Source: Usnea hakonensis
Taxonomy: Eukaryota; Ascomycota; Lecanoromycetes; Lecanorales; Parmeliaceae
Direction: 5' to 3'
Assembly (NCBI GenBank): GCA_013423325.1
Contig: BLJB01000202.1
Location: forward strand, 25,123 to 89,122
Length of the DNA: 64,000 nucleotides
In this document: piece by piece, positions 12,810-24,358 of the stretch
Position numbering within the stretch: position 1 is the stretch's first letter
Layout: every line of letters begins with the position of its first letter
Translations under genes and position numbers: made by a program
The notes under the pieces: model-generated
What the model saw: the letters and a program-made list of their open reading frames with translations, nothing else
What the model was told of the DNA's origin: nothing
The model's database searches: none

Positions 12810-14258
12810 TCTTTTGATACACGGTCAGCTGGTGAAGGAGATACACGAGTCTTCGTTTTCAACGTTGCGTCGCTCATCTAATCCTTGAGGTGTCAAAGAG
12901 GTGTGGGGAGGGGAGGCTGCTGCAAACTCGTTGAGAGTGAGTTGACGGGCCTTTTTATCTTGGATATCTGCGGAATAGAAGGTAGAAGAAAGTTGAAGTT
13001 CGCTGCCTTGGTTAGGGACGGCATCTATCGTGGACAAGGAATCTCAAGTTTGTTGAAGAAAAGGGGGCCGCCGGACCGTCTGTGCTTATCGTTGAGATGG
13101 CTACTAACATCCGAAAATTAACCATCTGATCTATGATATAAATTAATCATTGTGTATGTACTAGATACATGATGAAGAAGACAAACAAAAAATAGCTTGC
13201 CACTTTACCTACGCGAAGAAACATGACTGGTTGCGTTGCTCCGGCGCGAGCCATTCGACGGGTTTTAATTCTGATCCTCGTCTGCCTTCCATGGCTGATC
13301 GTACTCCTGAGTAATACGAGTCAGGATCAGTGGATCGGAAGCAGTGAACAGGCTGATGTCATACGTATATCTTTCATTGATCAGCTACGTTTAATGTCCT
13401 GCTTATGCTCACCTACCTAATGTGGTAAACTTTTTGTTGTATCAAATGGGATATCGTTTTGATACCCTCTGACAGCCCCGGCTGAGCGTCATCTTGGCGC
13501 TTCGCGCTCCGCTGGAGCTTTGAGTTGAATTTTGCTTGAGAATAATAGATTTGCATGTAAATGATAACGAACACCTAGGTAAGACTCACAGATCTTGTGG
13601 CTAAGAGTATATGAGAAGTGTTGGAATCCAATAGGAAGCCAGTACTCTCTTAGGCATTCATGAGTGGTCATCTGGGGATAGCTTCTTGCCGAATGACAAT
13701 CATCGATCCGGTCTCTGAGATCCATAATTCATCGTTTCAGACATATGCATTCTAACAAAAGGACAGTCCTTGACACGGCCAACCACATAGTACAATCCCT
13801 CTCCTTTTCGTAGCCGGCCCCCGCCAATACTTCCGAGAGTTGCATGTGCATCTTTCGGAGTTGAAAGCCTGCTCAAACTTTCGAAATCCAAATTTTGTCG
13901 TGACACAGAAAATGGCAATCTGCCGTTATTGGGAAGTACCTAAAGATGTCCAGGTTCGTTATGGGACGGAACGGCGCCGCGATGGGGGTGTACTGCCGTA
14001 CGAGGGTAGGTGTGGGACGATGAGTATCTGACTGGCTCATTAAGCGCGCTGATGATTATGCCCGTTTGGGTGGGGTAGCTCTGAAGTCACCCACCTGAGA
14101 GCGCAATTCCTCAACCTGTATCATATTTGTATCCTTCCCCGCTAATTGAGTGCTTTGACTCAAGCCAGTAGAGTCAGCGTTCAGGTGGCCCAAGAGTTGT
14201 ACGTAAGAAGTACTCCCCGTACACTACCAGAGGCGGCTTGAGCTAACGCCTTCAATAG
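12810..14258. other. intergenic, no gene supported
   Basis: There are only short, mutually overlapping frames on both strands and no recognisable domain, RNA gene or repeat. Confidence 0.45.
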
Positions 14259-14681
14259 ATCTGTGCTTCCACAGACATATCTCCCCAAGATCCATCGTCC
14301 AACTTGGATCCACATTCCAGAAGCTTGAATCCTGCCCCCGGTGGGGGACAACAATACCCAGCTAGTCGTGCGCCATCACCGGCTGGTAGAATCGAAGATA
14401 CAATAGCAATGCTGGCTTGGCGGAACGCAAGAGATACATATAGGAAGTCGCTGCCGGAAAAGGATCTCAAGCAGGTAATGGTGCTGGCTGGACTAGATGA
14501 CGTTCCTCGCTTCACAAAATGGCAAGGTGGACAAAGTAAGAGCAAGTACTGTAGGGTCGCTGACGGTATCCAAGTTGGGATCTCTCAATTAGAGCAATTT
14601 AATCGTGCAGTTGACTTGATTGTTCAGGGTAGCCCAGCACCTGGCGGTTTGGTTTGGGGTAGCATCAGATTCGTGCTCATA
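14259..14681 (+). pseudogene. orphan fragment of a fungal STAND N-terminal domain (DUF7708-like)
   Basis: An open exon of 141 codons begins after a convincing acceptor (GCTAACGCCTTCAATAG) and ends at a GTGAGT donor. Its C-terminal part reads EQFNRAVDLIVQGSPAPGG followed by LVWGSIRFVLI. This is the core helix pair of the N-terminal domain (DUF7708) that precedes NACHT in many fungal STAND proteins, and an intron at exactly this place is usual there (compare 56,994 in this window). Nothing after the donor continues the family before the HET gene ends at 15,292, and no ATG-bearing first exon is visible upstream. It is therefore truncated at both ends, probably by rearrangement. A short unrelated transcript cannot be excluded. 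Confidence 0.6.
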
Positions 14682-15291
14682 GTGAGTAACTTCTTATTTC
14701 TGAATAGGTTTTGTGTCTACGCTGCCCGTCGAAGCTGTTGGGTCAGATTCGTTTGATGGACCTCGTGCCTCGTCTGAATTTGAGATGAGAATCACGTCTG
14801 TTTCTTGCTCTGAATATGGAAAGTGGGGATTGTTGGCTTATTGACCGCTAGAAAAGTAGCCGGAGGCCCGAGCATGGAATGTATGCGCAGGCCAGCCATT
14901 GGAAGCTCCTGCAAGGGGTAGCCTCTCATGAGGCCTACATCATTGGCCTACACCCACCTGTGTAGATTCTTTCTTTATGCCGGTTTGCACTCGTTATGGG
15001 TGGACTGTCGGTTACCCTGCCGGAACTTCGTATATATGTAGATAATCTAGAGATCAGAAGGACAGTTCTTCGAAGCTCGTCGCTTGCAAGCCTACTCTCC
15101 ACCTCGTGAGCTGGGACAAATACATCCCGAAGAGATTTAAAGAGGTTCACGTCCCGTAGCGGTAGGTAGGCTAAGAATCGATAAGCGATATATAAGAAAT
15201 ATAAGGCATTAAATTGTTAGTACTGTAAAAATCTTTAATATATACCATCCGAAACGACCAATGCGCTGTAAATAGAGAAATGTTCTAGTAA
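14682..15291. other. intergenic, no gene supported
   Basis: The region between the STAND fragment and the 3' end of the HET gene holds only short frames without a domain. DNA around 15,170-15,260 is locally AT-rich and probably forms the HET gene 3' untranslated region. Confidence 0.4.
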
Positions 15292-18200
15292 TCACCCCAA
15301 ACAAACAAGTTTCAATTTCGGTCTAGCCAGCATCCAAGACGCCTTCTGCACCCTTCCCAGCCCCAACCTATACGCAACCTCAAAGTTCTCGTCCCAAATA
15401 ACAAGCATAATCAGATAAAGTGGACAGTCTTCCACATCCCTCACCTCATCATCGAGCCCAAAATACTGCGCTTCGGCAATTTGGATGAATTCGTGCCTGC
15501 CGATGTCGAGCAAATGCTTATGAGCGCCATCAAGCAAGACCGTGCCAACATCTACCGACTCTGTGTCTATCAATCGATAGCGAAGCGGGGGAGGCTTGCC
15601 ATGAACAAGACGTCTCTGGTCGCTTTTCTGGTAGATTGGTGCCCCGAACCGAAATTTAACACTGCTACTTGTCCAGAATATGAGGTGGCGACTCTCGGTC
15701 TCTTTCGAATGAGTCCATCGCCCATTTTTTGGCACCGACGGGACTTGCGATGGGCCTTTGTTCCCTTTGCTATCGAAATAGTAGGGACCGTTCTCCCATT
15801 CTTCGGGGAGGGTGGCCCCTTCGAAGGGGAAGCCAAGGCCGGTATAATTCAAGGGTATTATACTCCTGGAGACGGCATCCCATACATGCCATCGGACAAG
15901 CGGCCTGACACCCTCTTGACCATATGCGTCGTTATTGTAAGCAACGAATGTACCATCCATACTCCGCGTCAGCGTGAACGGCTCATCGTACGCCACCCGG
16001 CCGACCCAGCCAGCCCACGACCAGCTAGGAAAGCCACTTCTGCGTTGAAGCTGCCTCGTTGGCTTCCAAAGCAGCGCAACGTCGAGAAGACCTTCCGGCA
16101 GACCGAGCAATGTCTTGCACCTAAAAAAGCGCGAGAAGATATGCAGTAGCCCGGCGAATGCATTCAAGACGTCTGACTCGTAGCTTATCTCGCGATGCGT
16201 ATACTCTTCTATCGCCTTGGTATATTCGGCGAATACGACCGAGCGGACGAGTCGTGTGGCGCCATGCCGCGTGATCTCTGTGCTGCCATCGATCCATTTG
16301 CTCCCCGTATCCACGCCCATATGCTGAGGTTTCAGCGAGAGCCATTGTAATGGTGGATAAGGTACACCGGAATCTTGGACGCTCACATCTTCCCGGCAGA
16401 TCATCTTTCGGCAATGCCATATCATTTGGCCATGAGTGAACACGATGAGGCGTCGGGAAAGAAGACGTTCTTGAAATGTCCAGGCACGTATGTTCCACAC
16501 AGACTCATCTAATTGATGGTTTTGAGCACCAAGAGGCGCAATGAGCGACAGATCGCCTTTAAGGCCTACTTGAACTTGTTGTAGCATCCTTTGCTGGCTA
16601 GCTGGCTGACCTACCTGAGGAACGTAGTGCTGACGGATACCTTCAATACCAGAGTTCGCTGTAGGCCCTTGTGCCGCGACGATGGTGCAGATAGCGCCTG
16701 AAAACACGCGATCCATGTAGCTGATCTGCTCCAAAGACTCTTCTGTGTTTTCCTGGAGAATACAAAGAGCGTCCGTCCATAGATAGCGTTCGCCCATTGC
16801 TTTGACAACCTCGATCGCATCTGTAATAGTTTGCGGCAACTCATGCACGACTTCAAGAAGACCATCTTTCCTCATCAAGCTTTCCATATTGGAATAGAGA
16901 AGCTTGACCATCTTAGCCCGTCCCCATACATATGATAGAGCTATGTATCGACAATTCGTGGATTCCGTTACACTCTTGATACAATAGTCCTGAACATCAA
17001 TTACTCGCAGAAATTTTGGCTTTTCCATGGCAATAGCCCACCCGTGCTCGTTACACCCTGGTCCATGTCTACTTTCGCACTCACGTAGCCAAAGATGTCC
17101 GATGGACGGATCAATCCATTTCGCGTCCAGCAGTCTCCCGTAAGAAAATGAACCCAAAGTCTTCTTTAACTGGAGCGAGCTCGGATCGTCAGATTCATTG
17201 CTTGAACCTGATGAGACAGCTCGTAACCGAAACTGACTCAGGACCTGGAGTTCAGCTCCAATTTTCCTACCATAACCCAGGAGTTCTACAATCAGAAGTC
17301 CAGGACGTGCAGATTCGCGCGAAGCGTTTGTGGCGATCTTGATAACGCAGCTCAAAGGGTGAAGGTTTCGAGCTCGGGCAACTTCCAATTCGCGGCGGCG
17401 CATTGCATTACGGGTCTGATCTAGAGCCACTTGTGGAAAGCGCTGAGTGCCGAGACTCATTATTGCCGGGAGCGTCGTGGTCCATGTATTCTTTAATGCT
17501 TGACCCCCGGGCCCAAGAACATATGTGGCACCGACGTGCCGCTCGTCCCCGTGTCCGAATGGCCAGTGTAAGTCAGTGTAATACCAACCCGCTTCAGTCC
17601 ATTGTTTCATCGTAGCTCCTTTGATCTCTGGTTGTATGTAGGGAGCAACCCCAGGATGCAGGAGAGGGTCGTTTGCCGGCTCGCATAGCATATTCAGCAA
17701 CAGCCGGCAAATTCGACACCAATCTGCATGATATATGATTCGTGAAAGTGGTGTAGCCCATTCAAAGTCCTCCTTCGAGCCATCGATTTTGTTATGTATT
17801 CGATCAATATCATTTGAGAGCTCTTGGCATTTGCTGCACAGCCCGTCTTTGCCAGCCACTTTCGCCGCAGCATCCGTAAAGTCATCTTTGGTATGCATGA
17901 AAATTTTGGGCACCGCAGTATGATCAAGCGCATTCTTTGCACTGACTCGCGTCCACTCAAGGCCACGACCTGCGCCCGCTACGACTGGCTTAGTCATTTG
18001 CCCGACTTGGTTAAGATTGTGTTTGGCATCGATTAACAAGGCATCCATCGTCTGCGATATTTTCCACCTATCTTCACCTGAGCGGGCTGGCTTTGGAGGA
18101 GGTCCTTTGACGAACCTTTGTACATCGTCGAAGAAATTCCTCGAGACTACCACTTGTTGCTCGCTATTGTCTTGGGCATCTTTGTTCCCATCTTTCGAAT

Positions 18201-18867
18201 GAGAGTGCGGTTTTCTGTCGCGAATCACATCTGTACCCGCCAAAGAATCTTCGTTCGAGTCGACGTCATTGTCAATTGTGATGGGGGTTTTGTCGTCGTT
18301 ACTCGATGGTGGAATGCTCGTACTTGTAACATTGCCCTGCGGAAGCCTTCGAACAGGCCTGAGTGGCTCTTTGGCCAATGACGCAGCGTTGAGCTTCTGT
18401 AAAAGCGCCTCTGACTTTTGTGGTACTGGAAGAGGTCTCTTCGCCTTTGAAGGCGGCAATTCTGCTTCACTACTCTGGGTCATGCGTGGTAGTGGTCTTT
18501 GTGGCAGATTGGCGGCATCGTTGCAAGTAGACGACTCCGACAACTCATCGGCATCGGAGATAACAAGATCTTCACCTTCCGATCTATCTAGAGAAGAAGG
18601 TCGCCTTGGCAACGGCGTTGGCGTTTCCTCGAGTGGGGCGGAAGACAGACTTTCAAGGGCACCTGCGTCAAGCTAGACCATTTGAGCAGCTTGCCTACCT
18701 CTGTAAGGCGAGAGCGGGCCTTCCCCATCTCGAGTGCTTTGGGAGATGTCCAGAAGTGGATGATTTGAGCGAGAGACGTTCTCCAATCGCTGAGGTAAGG
18801 GCCTTTTCGATGCCAGAGGAGAAATGGGCAGTGATTCGAAAATCTTGGCGCGCTCCTTCACACTCAT
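15292..18867 (-). CDS. HET-domain (heterokaryon incompatibility) protein
   Basis: Two exons are proposed, 18,699-18,867 and 15,292-18,662, giving 1,179 aa. The ATG at 18,867 was chosen because the long 3' exon has no usable start. Exon 1 (MSVKERAKIFESLP...) joins it in phase across a 36-nt GTAGGC...GACGCAG intron, unusually short. Residues 1-~270 are disordered and rich in Ser and Pro. A cysteine-bearing segment (CSKCQEL ... WCRICRLLL) follows at about 330-385. The HET domain starts near 627 with YIALSYVWG and continues with ELPQTITDAIEV, YLWTDALCILQ and a C-terminal WNIRAWTFQERLLSRRLIVF block. HET proteins trigger cell death after fusion of incompatible hyphae or act in related immune-like responses. 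All core HET blocks are present, so it looks intact. The partner protein is unknown. Confidence 0.9.
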
Positions 18868-19350
18868 ACCTTAGTCGCTAGGGCTGGCGTTTATTTGCCA
18901 AATTGAAACGACATTCCCGTAATTGATACTGCTCAGCGTCTCTCAATACAGTCGGGGAAACTCTGCGACCGGTCTTTTGGCTTCACACAAAAAGCCAGGG
19001 AAAAAATCACGCTAATGGGCCCGTAAGTCGCTTATGGTGTCATAGAAGACCTTTCCAGCTCTACCCTTTAGCCAGCACCACAAGATCTTGCACATAAATT
19101 CTATCAATTTTTAGGTTGCGGTTTTAACGCCATAGTATTAAGAGGGATTGAATACTTTGAGAAGAACTTCCAAGACGGTGAAAAGGACAGGTAAGGGTTG
19201 GTCCCGATTCCAAGCGGCGCAGCACTTAAAGTAATCGTCCCCCGGACTAATCTCGGCCAGCTCGCTCATTGGGCTTACCTTGAAAGACTACATTAGCGTT
19301 ATAATTTTACACTCTGGAGAGATTCCTTCCTGGGGTTAACTGTGGTGATC
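18868..19350. other. upstream region of the HET gene
   Basis: No coding frame is supported. The stretch lies between the HET start codon and the ferric-reductase relic and presumably contains the HET promoter, but no specific site is recognisable. Confidence 0.35.
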
Positions 19351-20130
19351 ATAAGCTTTTTTATATTGGGGCTCTTTTTATACCGGGAATGCTACGCCTA
19401 AGTGTATATTCTGAGCTCGGATTCTGCGGATACGGGCCGTCAAGCAACGTCAGCAATGGACTGTGCGACTGTAGCAGCTGTAAGTCCCGACCGTAGAAGG
19501 ATAAAAATGGTAGGGATCGGTCATGTCAAGACCACTAGCCATGAATGGGAGATAGAAGGAGAGCCAAGAAAATAGGTGTGCCGAAACCGATTGCGAGAAA
19601 AACGAAGCTAGATTTCATCAGCTGCGGAAGCAACGTCAGAAGTTCAGAGGCTTTGCTTACATGTATCTCGCCTATAGCACTTCCAAACAATCAAACATGA
19701 CCACAAAATTGCTCCGAATCTTATACATTGCGTCACTAGCCAGCACAATCTGGCTCAGGGTACTTTCTGAGCTGGAACTGAAGTCGACAGTAGGCCTTTC
19801 CCTAATCTCTTCACGTGCTCTTGCATAATGCCATTTGGGCATGACAACCGGGTCGCCGGTCACCTTTGTGGCCAAAGACTTCTCCCTCTGTCAGGTCGGA
19901 ACCTTGAAAGGGTCACATGTTGAATTCATGCAGTATGTCAGAGTTGTCAAAAAAGCTGTATCGCCGGCGAAGCATTCTGGTGGCGTGGGCCCCGACATGG
20001 AGCTACCACCCGTGAATTTCATAAGGGTGTATGAAAGCAGAGCGTTGGTAATGGCGTTGTTACACGCGTATCCGCAAATCGGGTCATACCAACTAAAGCC
20101 GTAGCCTCAGAGTTGAGGTTTGCCATAAGG
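19350..20130 (-). pseudogene. decayed ferric reductase-like transmembrane protein gene
   Basis: Reading minus from about 20,130, the frame gives GYGFSWYDPICGYACNNAI, then PECFAGDTAFLTTLTYCMNST. This is the cysteine-bearing extracellular N-terminus of fungal ferric reductase-like proteins. It is followed by an in-frame TGA (about 19,898-19,900) where the family has Trp (VPTWQ-like context), then MPKWHYARAREEI. A hydrophobic stretch (FVFLAIGFGTPIFLALLL) near 19,590 resembles the first membrane helix, and a YPSTVGTY-like piece is in another frame near 19,480. The heme-binding helices and FAD/NADP domains are missing. Multiple frame changes, stops and a large internal loss show it is dead. The assignment rests on recognised sequence pattern only. 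Confidence 0.6.
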
Positions 20131-21114
20131 TTTTCACAAAAGACTTCTGGATCAATCTGGAAACACCTTGCCAATTTGCCATCCTGACGCGATCCTTCCA
20201 TTCTTTTCGTCGTCATCTCATTAATTTGGCATTCTATATTGATCCCGTAGATTTGAACGAGTTAGCAATGACTCCGATTAAATCACAATACTTTCTGAAG
20301 ACCCACATTTGTTTCCGGTGAATCTGTTCAAACTCAAATATTCCTGTATGCACTTACACAGAGAGACAATACGACCGTCTGGGTTCCCGGCAGGTTGGTC
20401 TTCAAAATCCATCGGTCTCACTTTTTCACCGAGATGCTTCTGTATCAGATCGATCTCCAGCTAGTGCAAGCTTGAAAATCCTTTGCGTGGGTGTCTTACC
20501 CACTCGTAACCCATGTGACTTTTCACTGCTTGGCTGAATTGCCGGCTCAAAAATCACAAATCAAACGCCCATTTTCAAGTTAGACCGAGATGTAATTTTG
20601 AAGCATCAGCTAGGAAAATGCCAGAAATGCCAACCCGCTGTTGTGTCACGCGACTCGGAAGGCGGCCCAAGGTCTATTAGAAGAGCATTCAACAGTTTGC
20701 GTGCCTCTCTCTGTGCGTCTGCGACCCTTCGCCTCTTCCTTGTTCCCAATAAAAGACGCTTGTGAGCCGTAGCCAATTTCGCCAACCGCGCTGGGTGACG
20801 ACGAATTTTGGTAGGCAGCGACGCCCACTCAGCATACATGATACATCTGCTGCAGATGGCTCTCTACACTGTAGAGTGCCCGGTGAGATTGTCATGAGCC
20901 CTTTTCCTTATAAATATAGAAAACAGGTCTCTTAGAGTCATCAGTATCTTCAGGTGACAACAAGTTAGTCATCAATAGATTCTAGTGACAACGATTTGGT
21001 AGTAGTAGCTCCTTAAGCTTACTTAATTCCATGAGCTACGCTTACTGTGACCAAAGTGGATTGATTATACATGGGAGGTTGTGGACAACTGACGAGCAAC
21101 ATTTCATGAGCTCG
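20131..21114. other. intergenic, no gene supported
   Basis: Short frames only. The region upstream of the ferric-reductase relic may once have held its signal peptide and promoter, but nothing is readable. Confidence 0.4.
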
Positions 21115-21322
21115 GTTGCCGCTTAATCGCGGCGCAGAGGCGAATACCAAAGACAGTAACAGCAGTATTGCCTTGCACCTCGCGTGTGCGGCTGTCTTCA
21201 CGGCTGTCGCTCTGGTGTTGCTTACCAAAGATGCCGAGCCCAACCCTCGGACTTATTGCGGGCTTCGCCCATCGGATCTTGCTTTGGATCACGAACAATG
21301 GGACATCCTAGATCCAAGTTAG
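21115..21322 (+). pseudogene. ankyrin-repeat relic
   Basis: One frame encodes about two ankyrin repeats: LNRGAEANTKDSNSSIALHL, ACAAVFTAVALVLLTKDAEP and then LRPSDLALDHEQW. The TALHLA, LLL and GAxxN landmarks are recognisable, but conserved glycines are replaced (Ser, Val, Asp), and there is a stop upstream and TAG at 21,320-21,322. No ATG or further repeats are seen. Ankyrin tails are common on fungal STAND proteins, so this may be debris of such a gene. Confidence 0.5.
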
Positions 21323-22056
21323 GGAAATTTTATCTGGGGGCGGAATATGGATATAGTACTATCTTGCATAATGGTCGTCGAGAATTGAACGTCTTGGGGG
21401 GACCGTGGATATGTTTTCGCAAGTGGAAATCCATAATCCTGGTGAGAACGTAGTATGCACTGTCGCCTGTTCCTTCAGCCCAGACTCCCCAATACCTCTC
21501 ATCCCGCAGTATACTCAACTACAGCCGTATTGGTGCATTGTGATGGGGTCGGCTGCGTCTAAACATTTTCGTGCACCAACGCGGCAGCTACCCAAGCTGT
21601 TCAGTTAGCAAGTAGGTAACCTTGCAGCACCCACGGAAGACCACTCGAGTCTCCAGGCCAGCGTCTAATTTCAGCATGCGCTGTGCTAGTCCTAAATTTC
21701 CTCTTAGGATTGAGTCACAGAGAACATTTGAAAATTATTGGAAGAAGACCGAACAACAGAATCAGGCAGTTAGGAAAGTCTCGTCCAGCTTTGACGCACA
21801 ACTCACGCAATTATGAAAGATCATTTACCAGGTCGATTGACTGCACCGTACTCCAATTATATTGTTGGTACACGGTCTATTCTGACTCAGCGTTAGAGAA
21901 ACTGCCTACAAGCCCTTCTGAATATTAAATCACCCCAAGCCAACCATCGCAAATTCCGCCTATCCCCATTTCCGAATTATAATCACCCCAAGCCGACCAC
22001 CAGCATCTTCTTTGACAAAACAGCGTCTCTAGATTCCAAGCCTAGCCGATCTGAAC
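21323..22056. other. intergenic, no gene supported
   Basis: Only short frames with no domains. An imperfect 20-30 bp direct repeat (ATCACCCCAAGCC[A/G]ACCA) occurs at about 21,930 and 21,980. Confidence 0.4.
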
Positions 22057-22413
22057 TTAACAGCTAAGATAACAGACATCGTTGGACAAAGTATAATGGC
22101 AGCTAGATCTTCCGCAATGCTGAATGACATCGACGTTGCCGTTGCCGTCGCACTTGACCTAGGAGACAATCAGCTACGCTGTGCGAGACTCGATTCCGAG
22201 AGGGTGGGGGCTTACCATGTCCCAGCCGTTGACGGAGCAGCCAACTTCGTTCAGCGCATAGCATTTTTCACCCTCTTTCCAATGCTGGGTGTTGCAGCCG
22301 CCGTTGAGGGGAGGGGTACCGATGATGCCTTGAGGCTCTGGAGTCGGGGTGGCATTGGTGAGGCCCAGGAGGCTGAGAGCCGCGATGGCGGCGATGGTGG
22401 AGAAGAATTGCAT
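22057..22413 (-). CDS. small secreted cysteine-rich protein (candidate effector)
   Basis: Two exons, 22,216-22,413 and 22,057-22,158, are separated by a 57-nt intron (GTAAGC...TGTCTCCTAG, branch AGCTGATT) and encode 99 aa. Residues 1-21 form a clear signal peptide (MQFFSTIAAIAALSLLGLTNA), and cleavage would leave TPTPEPQ. The mature part of about 78 aa contains eight cysteines, an even number suited to disulfides. Fungi secrete such proteins as effectors, antimicrobials or cell-surface factors; no family is recognised, so function is unassigned. The nearest neighbours are the ankyrin relic and the Atg38-like gene. Confidence 0.75.
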
Positions 22414-24358
22414 TTTGTAGGTGAGGCGAGTGATTTGATTACGGGCTTAGTGATGATTATAGAAGGTTTTAAAAGAGTGTGATGCTGAGACAGAGCGTTG
22501 TGCTGGTAAAGAGCGTGGGGCTGTTTAAAGAGCGTGGTGTTTGTGGGGCTTGGATGTTTCGTAATGAAGCAGAAGGTGAGCGCAAAGCTGAAGGTTTATA
22601 TAATCTTCTGGATTTATAGTTGACCTTCATTGTACTCACCTCATCTCATTTACTGTAGTACGAGTATCTAAAGTGGGATTGCAGTGCTCGCCAGCAACTT
22701 GCAAGGGTATATGGAGGTGACATTATTCGATCCTCGCTAATGACACCAACACCAACAGATCTCTTTCATACTTGAAAGCTCAGCCTGCTCAGGTGAGGTA
22801 CTGATGGAATGAAGTACTAGTCTAATTGTGCAGCTTGCAAGATCGGCCAGCTGAAGAGCCATAATTTTAAATAATATAGAGTATCTTGAATAATACCTCA
22901 CATTTTGAATAATAAATTATAAGTCATTTCATTATATTAGGGAGTAGCCAGACATCAAAGTTTGCTAATAATAACCGGCGTTGGCTAAGGTATTGTTTCA
23001 GGTCTTGGTGGTTTGTGACTACCCTTGGATCAAGCTTTTATACTACGCTGTCACTAGTGTTGGAACATCATACAGAGGCATATATAAGCCCCCCCCTGGT
23101 CCAGAGTCTTCCCAGGATCGTTGCCTTGTCTTAGTGGGCCTTAACAAGGGTATCAAGGCATCGAGCCGTTGATTACATTTCTGATTACATTTTTTTCAAA
23201 AGACTGCCAACGCTATCTTGAGAGCGATGAACCGAGCGGTGAACCAGCATGCCGTAGTCGCGCATCGCAAGGCTGGTCGAAAAGTTTCTTGGCGAGCGTC
23301 GGCTATCTTCCCATTTCAACATAATGGCTATGAGTGAGAAGCCACGTGCTCGCTGTCCACCTCTCGAGCCTCAAAATTGTTCAACTCATATCCTCGTGGG
23401 AAGTTATACAGGACGGGGAAAGACAAGTCCCTGATGAAAGAGCAGAACATCAGACTTGAGAGTGTAAAGAGATCTCTTGTTCCTATGATTTGGTACTCGA
23501 AGACGCCCCGAACGATTGACCAAGCAATCCATTATCAGATGCACAGCGTTATTATTGCTCTGTTCATACCACGTGCTTTTGCAAGGTGGGTATCAAAAGT
23601 CAAAATTTCATCAGCAGTCCCTCTACACTACTGACTACTGTCGGGCTGTATCCTGATTATCATAAATTTCACACTAGAACCATACTCCCATCTTGCATTT
23701 CCCTCAATCCCGTTGGCCTAGCCTTGCTTCTTAAAGTCACGGGATCAGCTCTTTACCATTCACGGGCCATCAAAGTCGGGACCAACCCACTGTCGTCCAA
23801 ATTGCGGCCCTGGTAGATGGCCTAGCTTATTTCGGGGGGCAAGGATGAAGGACCCAACGACCTCTTTCGCCGCAACTCGACGCCATGCTCTGGATATCTA
23901 GCAGGTTAGGCTTATGAGGAAATATCAATTCAATCAATTATACATTTGTCATTGCGGGATCAATGTGACAATGTCTGGTGGCCTACACTGTTCTCGCAGC
24001 ATCGTCAGAGAGTAGTCCAATCATGTAATTACCTAGATTACTACCTGATATTATCAAGCATCTCCGGGGCTAAAGCAATCTGGTGACAAAGCGCAGCTAG
24101 CTAGCCAGGCGCCGAGTGAGCGAGATCAGCGTCTTATCCAGAAAGGGTTTAGAGCCTTTCATGCAGGTCTTCCTGTGCCAAGAAATTTAAGGCGTGACGC
24201 GACGTCACGTGCGAAGCTAATCAATTGGCGTTCCTAGATTATCCCACAGGGGTTGGGCTCGGTTTGCAGTGCATGACATTCAGCTCCTGCAGTATTTGTC
24301 TCTAAGCTGTGGACAAGCTTTCCTTGGTGTTCAACGCACGAATAAGACCCTGATGCCC
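22414..24358. other. intergenic, about 1.9 kb, no gene supported
   Basis: Frames of up to 85 codons (for example 23,377-23,634, opening with TTG) show no signal peptide or domain. A locally AT-rich patch lies at 22,860-22,970. Confidence 0.4.

Noticed and set aside
15481..16149. Plus-strand open frame of 222 codons
   Set aside because: Lies wholly antisense to the HET gene, has no domain, and is open only because of the codon use of the opposite strand.
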